Assembly: GCA_016219425.1 (NCBI GenBank)
Contig: JACRNB010000015.1
Location: 124,001 to 188,000, forward strand
DNA length: 64,000 bases
Source of the DNA: Betaproteobacteria bacterium
Lineage (GTDB): Bacteria > Pseudomonadota > Gammaproteobacteria > Burkholderiales > Thiobacillaceae
Direction: 5' to 3'
Below are positions 9,063-17,690 of the stretch, in pieces. Each line of letters opens with the position of its first letter. The stretch's first letter is position 1. Position numbers and translations under genes: made by a program. The notes under the pieces are model-generated. The model saw only the letters and a list, made by a program, of their open reading frames with translations. It was not told the origin of the DNA and did no database searches.

Positions 9063-9520
9063 TTGTTGATGCGGCGCAGCCGCTCGGCGGGGCTGATGAT
9101 GTCGGTGAGGCGGATGCCGAACTTGTCGTTCACCACCACCACTTCGCCCTGGGCGATGAGGCAGCCGTTCACCAGCACATCCATCGGCTCCCCCGCGAGA
9201 CCGTCCAGTTCCACCACGGAGCCCTGGGCCAGTTGCAGCAGGTTGCGGATGGCGATCCGGGTGCGCCCCAACTCCACTGTGAGATGAACCGGGATGTCGA
9301 GGATCAGGTCGAGATTGTTGGCGGCCCCGGGTGCGCCCTCGGGGGCCAGACTCTGGAATATCTGCGCCTTCTGCACCGCCGGGGCGGCGTCTGCCGCCTC
9401 CTGTTCGGCCAGGGCTGCGCTCCAATCGTCCGCCGTTCCTGCGGGCGCCGTGCTGTCCTGTTCCGCCATGGCGGCGGCCCAGTCATCGGCGGAGATATTG
9501 GGCTGGGCGTCTTCGCTCAT
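9059..9520 (-). CDS. fliN: Flagellar motor switch protein FliN
   Basis: 153 residues. A low-complexity acidic N-terminus with a repeated ADDWAAAMAEQ/ADDWSAALAEQ motif precedes the SpoA domain (LDIPVHLTVELGRTRIAIRNLLQLAQGSVVELDGLAGEPMDV, VNDKFGIRLTDII). FliN forms the lower C-ring with FliM. The start at 9520 overlaps the fliM stop (ATGA); the longer track ORF is shadow. The two ADDW repeats resemble the FliH-docking segment seen in some FliN N-termini (inference). Confidence 0.92.
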   Translation of the reverse strand: MSEDAQPNISADDWAAAMAEQDSTAPAGTADDWSAALAEQEAADAAPAVQKAQIFQSLAPEGAPGAANNLDLILDIPVHLTVELGRTRIAIRNLLQLAQGSVVELDGLAGEPMDVLVNGCLIAQGEVVVVNDKFGIRLTDIISPAERLRRINK

Positions 9521-10518
9521 TTCTTGGCAGACATCTTTACGGGGGGGGTGGGCTGGCCGGCGATCACTTTGTCCACCTTGAGCGCCAGCTGACCATTTTT
9601 CTGTCCGAACTGGCATTCGAACAGCGGGACGCCATCCACTTGGGCCACGACGGCGTCAGGCAGGTCCAGGGAAAGGACATCACCCACTTTCAGGTCCAGT
9701 ATCTGGCGGAAGGTCACGGCAGTATGGCCCAGGTTGGCGACCAGTTCCACTTCCGCATCCTGCACCTGCATGGTCATCTGGGAGACCCAGCGTTCGTCCG
9801 CTTCGGCCCGATCCGCCTGCATGGTGCTGGTGAGCTGGTCGCGGATCGGTTCGATCATGCTGTAGGGCATGCACACATGCAGATCGCCGCCGCCCACGCC
9901 CAGTTCGATGTTGAAGGTCGTCACCACCACCACCTCGGTGGGGGTGGCGATGTTGGCAAACTGGGTGTTCATCTCCGAACGCATGAACTGGAAGTTCACC
10001 GGGAAGATGCTGGCCCAGGCCTTGGCCATCTCTTCGAAGGTGACGTCCAGCAGGCGCTTGATGATGCGTTGTTCCGTGGCTGTGAAGTCGCGCCCTTCCA
10101 CGCGCACGTGGTAGCGACCATCGCTGCCGAACAGGTTGTCGATCACCAGGAACACCAGGTTCGGGTCGTACACAAACAGTGCGGTGCCGCGCAGGGGCGA
10201 CATCTGCACCAGATTCAGGTTGGTGGGAACCACCAGATTGCGCACGAACTCGCTGTACTTGATGACCGTGACCGGACTGACCGAGATCTCCGCGGTGCGG
10301 CGGATCAGGTTGAACAGGCCGATGCGGAAATTGCGAGCGAAGCGTTCGTTGATGATCTCCAGCGTGGGCATGCGCCCGCGCACGATGCGCTCCTGGCGCC
10401 CGATGTCGTAGGCGCGCACCCCCCCCTCACCCTCGGCGGCGGCGGTCTCCTCGGTGTCACCGGTTACGCCGCGCAGCAGGGCATCTACTTCTTCCTGGGA
10501 AAGGATGTCGTCAGCCAA
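9517..10518 (-). CDS. fliM: Flagellar motor switch protein FliM
   Basis: 333 residues. The N-terminal CheY-P docking peptide DILSQEEVDALLRG is intact, followed by the CheC-like middle domain (MPTLEIINERFARNFRIGLFNLIRRTAEIS) and a C-terminal SpoA domain (DLKVGDVLSLDLPDAVVAQVDGVPLFECQFG). FliM receives phospho-CheY and switches rotor direction. It lies 20 bp after fliL and overlaps fliN by 4 bp. Confidence 0.97.
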   Translation of the reverse strand: MADDILSQEEVDALLRGVTGDTEETAAAEGEGGVRAYDIGRQERIVRGRMPTLEIINERFARNFRIGLFNLIRRTAEISVSPVTVIKYSEFVRNLVVPTNLNLVQMSPLRGTALFVYDPNLVFLVIDNLFGSDGRYHVRVEGRDFTATEQRIIKRLLDVTFEEMAKAWASIFPVNFQFMRSEMNTQFANIATPTEVVVVTTFNIELGVGGGDLHVCMPYSMIEPIRDQLTSTMQADRAEADERWVSQMTMQVQDAEVELVANLGHTAVTFRQILDLKVGDVLSLDLPDAVVAQVDGVPLFECQFGQKNGQLALKVDKVIAGQPTPPVKMSAKK

Positions 10519-10538
10519 GTCCCTCTCGTCGCTTCAGG

Positions 10539-11054
10539 TCACTGGATGATGAATGCCGGGAACAGCACCTTCTGTACCCCTTTGGATGCCTTCTTGACGC
10601 CCAGAATCTGGTTCACGTTCTGCTGGACTTCCTCGGCCAGAAGGTCACGGCCTTCGACGCTGGACATCTCTTCCACGGTCTTGCTGGAGAGCAGGCGCAG
10701 CAGCATGTCGCGAATCTCGGGCATGTAGGTCTTGATCTTTTCCTGCACCTTGGCGTCCGCCACCCTCAGGTTGATCTCGCACTGGAGGTAGGTCTCGCCG
10801 TCGGAGAGGCGGGTGGTGAACTGCTCCAGCTTCTCGTAGATGGGGGCATGACCATCCCCCTGGGCGACTTCCTCTTCCGCTGCGTCTTCACCATGCGCGT
10901 CGGCGTTCTGCTCTGTGGCGGGCTTCTTCAGTAGCAGGTAAGCGCCCACTCCACCGCCCACCAGCACCACGGCGGCGACTGCGATGATGATGATGAGCAG
11001 TTTCCCCTTCTTTTTCGGGGCCTCGCCTTCCGGCTGCTCGGGTTCCTTGGCCAT
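10539..11054 (-). CDS. fliL: Flagellar basal body-associated protein FliL
   Basis: 171 residues: a basic, Lys-rich cytoplasmic start (EAPKKKGK), one transmembrane helix (LLIIIIAVAAVVLVGGGVGAYLLL), an acidic linker, and the periplasmic FliL domain (YEKLEQFTTRLSDGETYLQCEINLRV ... MPEIRDMLLRLLSSKTVEEMSSVEGRDLLAEEV). FliL associates with the stators. GAGG five bases before ATG supports the start. It is the first gene of the fliLMNOPQR run: a terminator-like hairpin separates it from fliK, so a promoter should lie in 11055-11186. Confidence 0.93.
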   Translation of the reverse strand: MAKEPEQPEGEAPKKKGKLLIIIIAVAAVVLVGGGVGAYLLLKKPATEQNADAHGEDAAEEEVAQGDGHAPIYEKLEQFTTRLSDGETYLQCEINLRVADAKVQEKIKTYMPEIRDMLLRLLSSKTVEEMSSVEGRDLLAEEVQQNVNQILGVKKASKGVQKVLFPAFIIQ

Positions 11055-11186
11055 GCTGCCCTCGTGGTGTGACTGAAATGGAAAATATCACAATAAAACA
11101 GAAAGTTCTGCGACGAAGCTTATGTTCTTTATTACGTTAGCGCAAGGCGGGCCCAAGGCTTGGTCCGACGGGTGAAAGCACAGACG

Positions 11187-11211
11187 AAAAGCCCGGCGGG
11201 GTGCGCCGGGC
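11187..11211 (-). terminator. Rho-independent terminator-like hairpin between fliK and fliL
   Basis: Read on the minus strand, GCCCGGCG and CGCCGGGC form a strong stem with a short CACC-type loop, followed directly by TTTT. It lies 35 bp after the fliK stop and about 130 bp before the fliL start. Confidence 0.7.
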
Positions 11212-11245
11212 GGAGGTTGATCAGGGGGGGAAAGGCGATTGCCGG

Positions 11246-12496
11246 TCAGGCGTAGAGGTCCACCAGACCGCGGCCCGCGTATGTCCGCGGGAGGGTGTGG
11301 GCGGGGGCGACGGCATCCTCGCCGGCGTGCTCGGCGCGTCCGCCCCAGGCGCGGCCTTCAGAGCCGTTACGTTGGGGCAGTGACTGGTCATGCACGGCGG
11401 CGTCCTGCAGGGCGATGCCGGCCTGGCCCAATAACTCACGCAGGCGGGGCAGGGCGGCTTCCAGCGCCTCCCGCACCTGCGGGTTGGGCGAGAAGAACTG
11501 GGCGCCGGCGTTGTCCCCGGAAAGGGACAGCCGCACCTCCACGGAACCGAGATTGGCGGGATTGAGGGTGAGGTCGGCCCACTGTTCCCGTTTTCCTGCC
11601 ATCCACACCACCTTGTCGGCAAAGTCCGTGGAGAAACCGGGCGCGCGCACCGGGGTTTCCACCGTCATGTGCATGATCTGGGCTGCGGGGCGCGAGAAGG
11701 ACTCCATTTGTCGGGCAAGGCCCGTTTCCGTGGGGGGCGATGCGGGCGTGGTCGCGGCGAAGGCGTCAGGCCGCGAGGTTGCGACCTCGCTCGGTCCTGC
11801 GGCGAGGACGGCGGGCGGCAACGCCTGCCGCTCCATGGCAGGCATTGCCGGGGTGGCGTCGGCGTCGGATACGGGGGCGGCGGCAAGTGCAGCGGGGGTT
11901 TCCGGCGTGGTTCGGCCCTGAATCTCCGGTTGTGCGGCCTGTGCCTGCACGCGGGCGGGCGCGGATATTTCCGTTGTGCCGGTAAGGTTGGGCATGGTCG
12001 CCTGTGCGGCCTCCACGGCTGGGGCGGCGGGCAGCTTGGCCGGGGTTGCAGGGATTGCGGGGATTGCGGGGATTGCGGGGGCAAAGGCTTGAGCCTGGGC
12101 CTGTCCCGCAATGCTCTGGGCCATGGGGCCTGCGGGCAGCGCTGCGGAAGACGCCTCGATGACCTCGGGCGGGGCCGCCGCCGGGGCGGGCAGCGGCGCG
12201 GGGGGCGGCAGGATGGCTGCGGCCAGCAGCGCTTCGGGCAGGGTAACGGAGGGCGGCGCGGCGAGCGGTGTTGCGGCGCCGGCCTCGGTCGGCGTCTCGG
12301 CGGGCGCGGCGGACTCCTTGTCTGCATCGTCGGCGTAGGCGCGGGCGGCGCTGGCCAGGCCGCTTTCTGCGGGTTCGCCCATTTGGGCGGAGAGGGCGGA
12401 ATGGAAACCGTCGCCGACAGCCGGGTCGGAGGCCTCCCCGGTGCGGGAATTGGCGGCAGGAAGATCAGGGCCTAGGGCTTGGATGGCGGTCAGCAT
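11246..12496 (-). CDS. fliK: Flagellar hook-length control protein FliK
   Basis: 416 residues. The first ~300 are low-complexity Ala/Pro-rich, as in hook rulers. The C-terminal domain shows the FliK switch-domain pattern: ADLTLNPANLGSVEVRLSLSGDNAGAQFFSPNPQVREALEAALPRLRELLGQAGIAL. FliK sets hook length and triggers the FlhB substrate switch. The start MLTAIQALG is chosen because AGGAG lies six bases upstream; the ORF-track start at 12676 lies inside fliJ. The run AIPAIPAIPATP comes from a 9-bp tandem repeat. Confidence 0.9.
   Translation of the reverse strand: MLTAIQALGPDLPAANSRTGEASDPAVGDGFHSALSAQMGEPAESGLASAARAYADDADKESAAPAETPTEAGAATPLAAPPSVTLPEALLAAAILPPPAPLPAPAAAPPEVIEASSAALPAGPMAQSIAGQAQAQAFAPAIPAIPAIPATPAKLPAAPAVEAAQATMPNLTGTTEISAPARVQAQAAQPEIQGRTTPETPAALAAAPVSDADATPAMPAMERQALPPAVLAAGPSEVATSRPDAFAATTPASPPTETGLARQMESFSRPAAQIMHMTVETPVRAPGFSTDFADKVVWMAGKREQWADLTLNPANLGSVEVRLSLSGDNAGAQFFSPNPQVREALEAALPRLRELLGQAGIALQDAAVHDQSLPQRNGSEGRAWGGRAEHAGEDAVAPAHTLPRTYAGRGLVDLYA
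12042..12077. repeat. 9-bp tandem repeat inside fliK
   Basis: GGGATTGCG occurs three times in tandem (12051-12077), preceded by a degenerate copy GGGGTTGCA at 12042. It encodes the Ala-Ile-Pro repeats of the FliK linker and is a likely site of length variation. Confidence 0.8.
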
Positions 12497-12551
12497 GGTG
12501 GACTCCTGTTGGTCTTGCATCCATTCCAGCAAGCCCCATGCCAAAGGGTGT

Positions 12552-13004
12552 TCAGGCCAGGGGGTCGTCCGTGCGTTGCCGATGGGCGCGGTTGGCGAAC
12601 TCGTCCATGTTGCGCTGATCGCGGCGTTCTTCCTTGAGCAGTTCACGCGCCGCGTGGCGGGCGGCCATGGCCTCATAGGCCTTCACCTTGCGGCGCTGCT
12701 CCGCCCATTGCTCCTGGCCTCGCTTCAGGTTGGCGCGGGTCTGATCGACGATCAACTCCTGATGCCGCACCGCCTGTTCCATCTTGGCCAGAAAGCCGTG
12801 GTAGTCCCGCAGCAGGTGGATGGCCATGCCCTGCTCCCCCCGGCGGGCGAATTGCCGTTCGTACTCGCGGTGATAGGCGCGCAAGGCCTCCAGTTGGACC
12901 AGGGCCTCTTCTTCCTTGCGTTTGAGGTTGCGTAACAGCCGCTCCGCCGCCTCCAGGCGATGGAGCGCGTGATCCAGCAGGGATTGAAGGGCAAACCGCG
13001 CCAT
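12552..13004 (-). CDS. fliJ: Flagellar export chaperone FliJ
   Basis: 150 residues, almost entirely a predicted helical coiled coil rich in Lys/Arg/Glu (AAERLLRNLKRKEEEALVQLEALRAYHREYERQF), the FliJ pattern. FliJ couples the FliI ATPase to the export gate. The start MARFALQSLLDHAL is taken as the family-like N-terminus; the longer track ORF runs into the Trm112 gene. The usual partner fliI is not upstream; Trm112/lpxK are. Confidence 0.85.
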   Translation of the reverse strand: MARFALQSLLDHALHRLEAAERLLRNLKRKEEEALVQLEALRAYHREYERQFARRGEQGMAIHLLRDYHGFLAKMEQAVRHQELIVDQTRANLKRGQEQWAEQRRKVKAYEAMAARHAARELLKEERRDQRNMDEFANRAHRQRTDDPLA

Positions 13005-13021
13005 GGAACCCCGCGACGGGG

Positions 13022-13204
13022 TCAGGCGATCTCTTCGGTCTCTTCCAGGCGTCGCGCCTCGTCCTCCAGCATCACCGGGATGCCGTCGCGGAGGGGAAAG
13101 GCCAGACGATCCGCCTTGCACACCAGTTCCTGCTCTGTCTTGCGGTGGACGAGCGGCCCCTTGCACAGCGGGCAGACGAGGATTTCAAGCAGTTTGGGGT
13201 CCAT
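13022..13204 (-). CDS. Trm112/YcaR family small zinc-binding-like protein
   Basis: 60 residues, starting [20 protein letters not shown]. The CPLC pair, the LVC and the DGIPVML ending are hallmarks of the Trm112p-like (UPF0434) family. Only three of the four potential cysteine ligands are visible (two in CPLC, one in [12 protein letters not shown]), common in bacterial members. It lies directly after lpxK and overlaps it by 20 bp, the common proteobacterial order lpxK-Trm112-kdsB, but here fliJ follows instead of kdsB. Confidence 0.9.
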   Translation of the reverse strand: MDPKLLEILVCPLCKGPLVHRKTEQELVCKADRLAFPLRDGIPVMLEDEARRLEETEEIA

Positions 13205-14198
13205 GGCAGGCTTTTAGAAGAAGGAGGATGCGGTCTTTTAGACCCGCGTCAACGCGGGCGTCAACCGGCAGAAACCAGCAGTCGTCATGGGCGAAGGCGG
13301 CGCATTTCACGGCATCCTTTTCCGTCATGAGTACGGTTCCTGCGGGCAGGTCGGCGGGCTGGAACGGATGGTGGTCGGGAAAGGCGCGGGCGGTCAGGGT
13401 CAGCCCCTGGCGCGTGAGATGGTCGAAAAAACGGCGGGGATGGCCGATGCCGGCGATGGCCTGCACCGGCTGGCCGACCAGCTCCGTCAGCGCCAGGGTG
13501 CGCTCGGGGCGGACCAGATTCACTGCACGGTCCCCCGTCAGGGTCATGGCATACGCGGGCGGGCCGGACTCCGGCAGGGCGCAGGGGCCGCCGTTGCACA
13601 CCACGGCGCTGACCCTGGCGAGGCGCGCCGTCGGTTCGCGCAGGGGGCCGGCGGGGAGCAGGCGACCATTGCCCAGGCCGCGCGCCGCGTCCACCACCGC
13701 CAGTTCGATGTCGCGCGCCAGGGCGTAATGCTGGAGGCCGTCGTCGGTCAGGATCACGTTGACCTCCGGGTGCGCCGCCAGCAGGCGTCGTCCGGCCTCG
13801 GCGCGCAGTCGGCCTATCCATACCGGGCATCCTGCGCGCCGGGCCAGCAGCACCGGCTCATCGCCCGCCTCGCCGGGGGGGGTGGATGCAGTCACCGGCA
13901 TGGGGGCGACGGCTGCGCCGCCGTAGCCGCGGCTGACGATGCCGGGCCGGTATCCGGCCTCGCTCAGGGTCCGGGCCAGCCACAGGGTCAGGGGGGTTTT
14001 GCCGGCGCCGCCGACGCCAAGGTTGCCCACCACGATCACCGGCACGGGCAGGCGCTCGCTCCGCAACAGGCCGTGGCGGTAGGCCAGTCGGCGCGCTGCC
14101 GCGATCAGGCCGAATAGCCAGGACAGCGGGATCAGGAGGGGATGCAGCAGGAGACAGACAGGCCTGGGCGAATACCAGCAGGCGTTCCAGAAACTCAC
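13185..14198 (-). CDS. lpxK: Tetraacyldisaccharide 4'-kinase
   Basis: 337 residues. LpxK phosphorylates the 4' position of the lipid A disaccharide precursor at the inner membrane. The Walker A-type motif [12 protein letters not shown] is near residue 60, followed by [33 protein letters not shown] and a C-terminal [10 protein letters not shown]. An N-terminal hydrophobic helix ([17 protein letters not shown]) serves as membrane anchor. The start overlaps the exbD stop (ATGA). Confidence 0.95.
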   Translation of the reverse strand: MSFWNACWYSPRPVCLLLHPLLIPLSWLFGLIAAARRLAYRHGLLRSERLPVPVIVVGNLGVGGAGKTPLTLWLARTLSEAGYRPGIVSRGYGGAAVAPMPVTASTPPGEAGDEPVLLARRAGCPVWIGRLRAEAGRRLLAAHPEVNVILTDDGLQHYALARDIELAVVDAARGLGNGRLLPAGPLREPTARLARVSAVVCNGGPCALPESGPPAYAMTLTGDRAVNLVRPERTLALTELVGQPVQAIAGIGHPRRFFDHLTRQGLTLTARAFPDHHPFQPADLPAGTVLMTEKDAVKCAAFAHDDCWFLPVDARVDAGLKDRILLLLKACHGPQTA

Positions 14199-14617
14199 TT
14201 GTCGGCGGGGCTCTGGGTCACGAAGGTGATGCGCGGATAGCCCGCGCGGCGCGCCGCGTCCATCACCCGGACCACGGACTGATGGGTGGCATGGGCGTCG
14301 GCGGAGATCACCACCATGGGGTCTTTCTGCGCGCCTGCCGCCTCTTTCAGCGCCCCGGCCAGGCCGTCCACGCCGATATTGCCCAGGGAGCGCCGGCTCA
14401 CCGAGTAATTGCCCTGCGCGTCCACGTTGATGTCGATCTGGCTGGGCGTGTCCTTGGCGGAGTCGCCCTTGGCCTCGGGCAGGTTGATCTGGAGTTCGGA
14501 AAAGCGCGCGTAGGTGGTGGTGACCATGAGGAAGATCAGGATCACCAGCAACACGTCGATGAGGGGGATCAGGTTGATTTCCGGCTCATCGCGCCGTGCG
14601 CCGCGGGCGAAGTTCAT
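14195..14617 (-). CDS. exbD: Biopolymer transport protein ExbD/TolR
   Basis: 140 residues: short cytoplasmic start, one transmembrane helix containing the functionally essential Asp (INLIPLIDVLLVILIFLMV), then a periplasmic domain ending [11 protein letters not shown]. With ExbB it forms the proton-driven energising complex. In this lpxK-linked context (exbB-exbD-lpxK) its real partner (TonB, Tol or lipid export) is uncertain. It overlaps both neighbours by 4 bp. Confidence 0.93.
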   Translation of the reverse strand: MNFARGARRDEPEINLIPLIDVLLVILIFLMVTTTYARFSELQINLPEAKGDSAKDTPSQIDINVDAQGNYSVSRRSLGNIGVDGLAGALKEAAGAQKDPMVVISADAHATHQSVVRVMDAARRAGYPRITFVTQSPADK

Positions 14618-15219
14618 TTGCGTTCGCCGTGCACGATTTCCACCAGCATCACCGCCTGCTGTTCCATTTCCACCAGGAAGGCGTCCACGCGGGCGCGGAA
14701 GAAGCGGTAGAAGATCAGGCTGGGGATGGCGACGATGAGGCCGAAGGCGGTGTTGTAGAGCGCCACCGAGATGCCGTGCGCCAGCACCGCCGGGTTGCCG
14801 CCGGTGGGGGACTGGGAACCGAAGATGTCCACCATGCCCACCACGGTGCCGAGCAGGCCCATGAGGGGGGCGACGGAGGCGATGGTGCCGAGGGAATTCA
14901 GATAGCGCTCCAGGTCGTGGGCTACCAGCCGACCGGCCTCTTCCAGGGATTCCTTCATTACCTCGCGCGTGGACTGCACGTTGCGCAGGCCGGTGGCCAG
15001 TACGCGTCCCAGAGGCGAGCCTTCCGCCAGGGCGCGCAGCACCTCCGGCGTGATGCCCTGTTTGCGCAGTTTCTCGACTGTCTGTTCCAGCAGACCCAGG
15101 GGGAGCACCTGGACTCGGCGCAAGGTGTAGAAGCGCTCGAACACGATGGCCAGGGCAAGAATGGAGGCGAGGATGATGGGCCAGATGGGCCAGCCGGCGG
15201 CTTCGATGAGGGCTAACAA
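14614..15219 (-). CDS. exbB: MotA/TolQ/ExbB proton channel family protein (TTG start)
   Basis: About 201 residues with three transmembrane helices and the ExbB signature: WPIWPIILASILALAIVFERFYTLRR, SVAPLMGLLGTVVGMVDIFGS and AHGISVALYNTAFGLIVAIPSLIFYRFF. No ATG lies near the conserved N-terminus. TTG at 15219 has AGGA eight bases upstream and gives LLALIEAAGWPIWPI, so I prefer it over the longer track ORF (15327), whose N-terminus overlaps the end of the next gene. Confidence 0.9.
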   Translation of the reverse strand: MLALIEAAGWPIWPIILASILALAIVFERFYTLRRVQVLPLGLLEQTVEKLRKQGITPEVLRALAEGSPLGRVLATGLRNVQSTREVMKESLEEAGRLVAHDLERYLNSLGTIASVAPLMGLLGTVVGMVDIFGSQSPTGGNPAVLAHGISVALYNTAFGLIVAIPSLIFYRFFRARVDAFLVEMEQQAVMLVEIVHGERK

Positions 15220-15304
15220 GAGCGTATTCCTGCTATGAGAATTGGCCGCTAATGTAGCCGCGCACCCCCGGAGGGGCAAGCCGCGCGGTTCGCCGGGGGC
15301 GCCG

Positions 15305-17494
15305 CTATCCGTTGCCTTCCTCCGCAATGGCGTTACGGCAAAGCAGTTGTTCGAACTCCAGCAACGGCAGCGGACGGCTGAACAGGTATCCCTGGTAGGC
15401 GTGGCAGCCGTGCCGTTCCAGAAACAGGCGTTGCTGCACGGTTTCCACGCCTTCTGCGATTACGTCCATTCCGAGGATGCGCCCCATGGAGACGATGGTC
15501 TGCACGATGGCGGCGTCATGGGGGTTGCTGGAGATGTCGTTGACGAAGGTGCGGTCGATCTTCAACTGGTCCAGCGGCAGGCGCTTGAGGTAGGACAGGG
15601 AGGAAAAACCGGTGCCGAAGTCGTCCATGGCAAAGCCGACGCCCAGGGTCTTCAGTTCATGCATCTTGGCGATGGTGTCGTTCACGTTGTCGATCACCAG
15701 GCTCTCGGTGAGTTCTATTTTCAGACGGGCTGCATCGGCCCCCGTATCGGCCAGAACCTGCCGAACCTCGCTGACGAATTCCGGCTGGCGGAACTGGCGC
15801 GCGCTCACATTCACCGCCAGGGTCAGGTGGCGCGTGGCCGGGTCTGCCGCCCAGACATGGATTTGGGTGCACGCCCGCGCCAGCACCCAGTGGCCGATCG
15901 ACAGAATCAGGCCGGTTTCCTCCGCCAGGGGGATGAAGAGATCGGGCGGGATGGTCCCGCGCTGGGGATGCATCCAGCGCAACAGCACCTCGGCGCCGAT
16001 GACCCGGTGCTGCTGGTCGATCTGGGCCTGAAAATGCAGGGACAACTGCCCCCGCTTCAGGGCCTTGCGCAACTCGCCCTCCAGGGCGATGCGTTCGTTC
16101 AGGGCGGCCTGCATGGCCGGGTCGAAGAAATGCAGGGTGTTGCGCCCGGCGTCCTTGGCCTCATACAGGGCCAGGTCCGCCTGCTTGAGCAGGGATTCCA
16201 CCGTATCGCCGCGGCCCCGGAACAGGGTAATGCCCAGGCTGGCGGTGCAGAAATACTCGCCGTTGGACAGTTCATAGGGCTGGGCCAGGGCCTCGCGCAG
16301 CTTCTCCCCCGCCAGCCGGGCTTGTGCGGTCGCCTCCATCGCCAGAGGGCTCAGATCCTCCAACACCGCCACGAACTCATCCCCGCCCAGGCGGGACACG
16401 GTATCGCCCTCCCGCACCGCGCTGTTCAGGCGCTGGGCCGCCAGCACCAGCAACTGGTCGCCAAAGTCGTGGCCACGGGTGTTGTTGAGGGTTCTGAAAT
16501 TGTCCAGGTCCAGGAACAGAAGCGCCCCGTGGCGACCATTGCGGGCGCTGCTTGCCAGGGCCTGGCCCAGGCGGTCATAGAGCAGGCGGCGGTTGGGCAG
16601 GCGGGTGAGGGAATCGTAGTAGGCCAGGCGATGGATCTCCGCCTCCGCCTCCTTGTTGTGGGTGATGTCGGAAAAGGCGCCGACGTAGTGGGTAATGCGT
16701 CCATCCGGCGCGCTTACGGCGCTGATGGTGAGCCACTCCGCGTACACCTTGCCGTTTTTGCGCCGGTTCCACATCTCGCCCTGCCAAAAGCCCGTCTGCT
16801 TCAGCTCCGACCACATGGCCTGATAGAACTCGGTGGAGTGGCGTCCCGAGCGCAGCAGGGCCGGCGTGTGGCCGATGGCCTCCGCCTCGCTGTACCCCGT
16901 CAGCCGGGTGAACGCCTGATTTACCCGCACGATCACGCCATTCGCGTCCGTCACCACCATGCCGGCATGGGATTCAAAGGAGATGGCGGCGATGCGCAAC
17001 TCCTCTTCTACGCGCCGATGGGCGCTCAGGTCGCCCACGTTCACCACGACCAGATCCGCGTCGCCCATGCGCAACGGCCCCAGGCCCACCTCCACCGGAA
17101 ATTCGGAGCCGTCGCGGCGCAGGCCCTGATAAGCGCCATCCCCCATGGCGCGGTGACGGGAACCTTGTGCGGCGTAGCGCTCCAGGCTGGCCGCATGTCC
17201 GGTGCGGAAACGCACGGGGATGAGGTCTTCCACGCCCCGGCCCGACAGCGCGCCGGTCTCGTAGCCGAACAGGCGTTCGGCGCTGGCGTTGGCCTGGAGG
17301 ATGCGTCCCTGCCGGTCTACCACCAGAAGGGCCGCAGGCGCGGCCTGCAATATGCGTTGCGCGCACCCCTCGCCGTCCTGCGCCCAGGCGGGGACGGGTT
17401 CAGACGGGAGTCTCATGGCCGACCGCGTTGGCGCAAGAGGCTGGCGTATCGTCTTTTTGGGGGTGCGAAGGGGGGTAGATCGGGTGGACGCCAT
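15305..17494 (-). CDS. PAS-PAS-GGDEF-EAL c-di-GMP signalling protein
   Basis: 729 residues: an N-terminal PAS (LLVVDRQGRILQANASAERLFGY), a second PAS with PAC (GMVVTDANGVIVRVNQAFTRLTGY), then a diguanylate cyclase domain with intact RLGGDEF and an RxxD inhibitory site (REGD) five residues before it. The EAL domain has EVLLRW, NVSARQF, IELTES, AMDDFGTG, LKIDR and VIAEGVET, so phosphodiesterase catalysis looks possible too. No membrane segment is visible; it should be a cytoplasmic sensor with both activities potentially intact. AGGAG precedes the ATG. It lies downstream of the ANTAR regulator, separated by a 196-bp leader. Confidence 0.94.
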   Translation of the reverse strand: MASTRSTPLRTPKKTIRQPLAPTRSAMRLPSEPVPAWAQDGEGCAQRILQAAPAALLVVDRQGRILQANASAERLFGYETGALSGRGVEDLIPVRFRTGHAASLERYAAQGSRHRAMGDGAYQGLRRDGSEFPVEVGLGPLRMGDADLVVVNVGDLSAHRRVEEELRIAAISFESHAGMVVTDANGVIVRVNQAFTRLTGYSEAEAIGHTPALLRSGRHSTEFYQAMWSELKQTGFWQGEMWNRRKNGKVYAEWLTISAVSAPDGRITHYVGAFSDITHNKEAEAEIHRLAYYDSLTRLPNRRLLYDRLGQALASSARNGRHGALLFLDLDNFRTLNNTRGHDFGDQLLVLAAQRLNSAVREGDTVSRLGGDEFVAVLEDLSPLAMEATAQARLAGEKLREALAQPYELSNGEYFCTASLGITLFRGRGDTVESLLKQADLALYEAKDAGRNTLHFFDPAMQAALNERIALEGELRKALKRGQLSLHFQAQIDQQHRVIGAEVLLRWMHPQRGTIPPDLFIPLAEETGLILSIGHWVLARACTQIHVWAADPATRHLTLAVNVSARQFRQPEFVSEVRQVLADTGADAARLKIELTESLVIDNVNDTIAKMHELKTLGVGFAMDDFGTGFSSLSYLKRLPLDQLKIDRTFVNDISSNPHDAAIVQTIVSMGRILGMDVIAEGVETVQQRLFLERHGCHAYQGYLFSRPLPLLEFEQLLCRNAIAEEGNG

Positions 17495-17690
17495 GTTCCG
17501 CTCCTGTCCTTCCGGGGACGCACGAACGGCATGCGGCGCAGGGAAGTTCCATCAAGCGGGACAGTTTCTTGGGCCCCGGAGTTACCGCCCCGGCAGGGCC
17601 GGGAGGGTCAAAAACAGACCGAATTCTATTGCAGCCGGGATGCAAGCTGCGGGGGACTGATCGTCCCGTCCGCATGGGGCGGGAGCTTAT
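17495..17690 (-). other. Structured 196-bp leader between the ANTAR regulator and the GGDEF-EAL gene
   Basis: This is the only sizeable gap in an otherwise overlapping minus-strand set. On the minus strand it contains several small inverted repeats: GGGAC-GATCA-GTCCC, GCAGC...GCTGC, TTGCA...TGCAA, GGTCTGTTTTTGACC and CCCGGC-CCT-GCCGGG. No protein-coding frame looks real. Because ANTAR proteins act on RNA hairpins, this is a candidate target, but I could not identify a canonical two-hexaloop motif or a clear terminator. Confidence 0.35.

Noticed and set aside
11055-11186. Sigma-54 promoter before fliL (TTGGGCCCGCCTTGC)
   Set aside because: The GG and GC elements are one base too close for a standard -24/-12 promoter; no other clear flagellar sigma site could be read.
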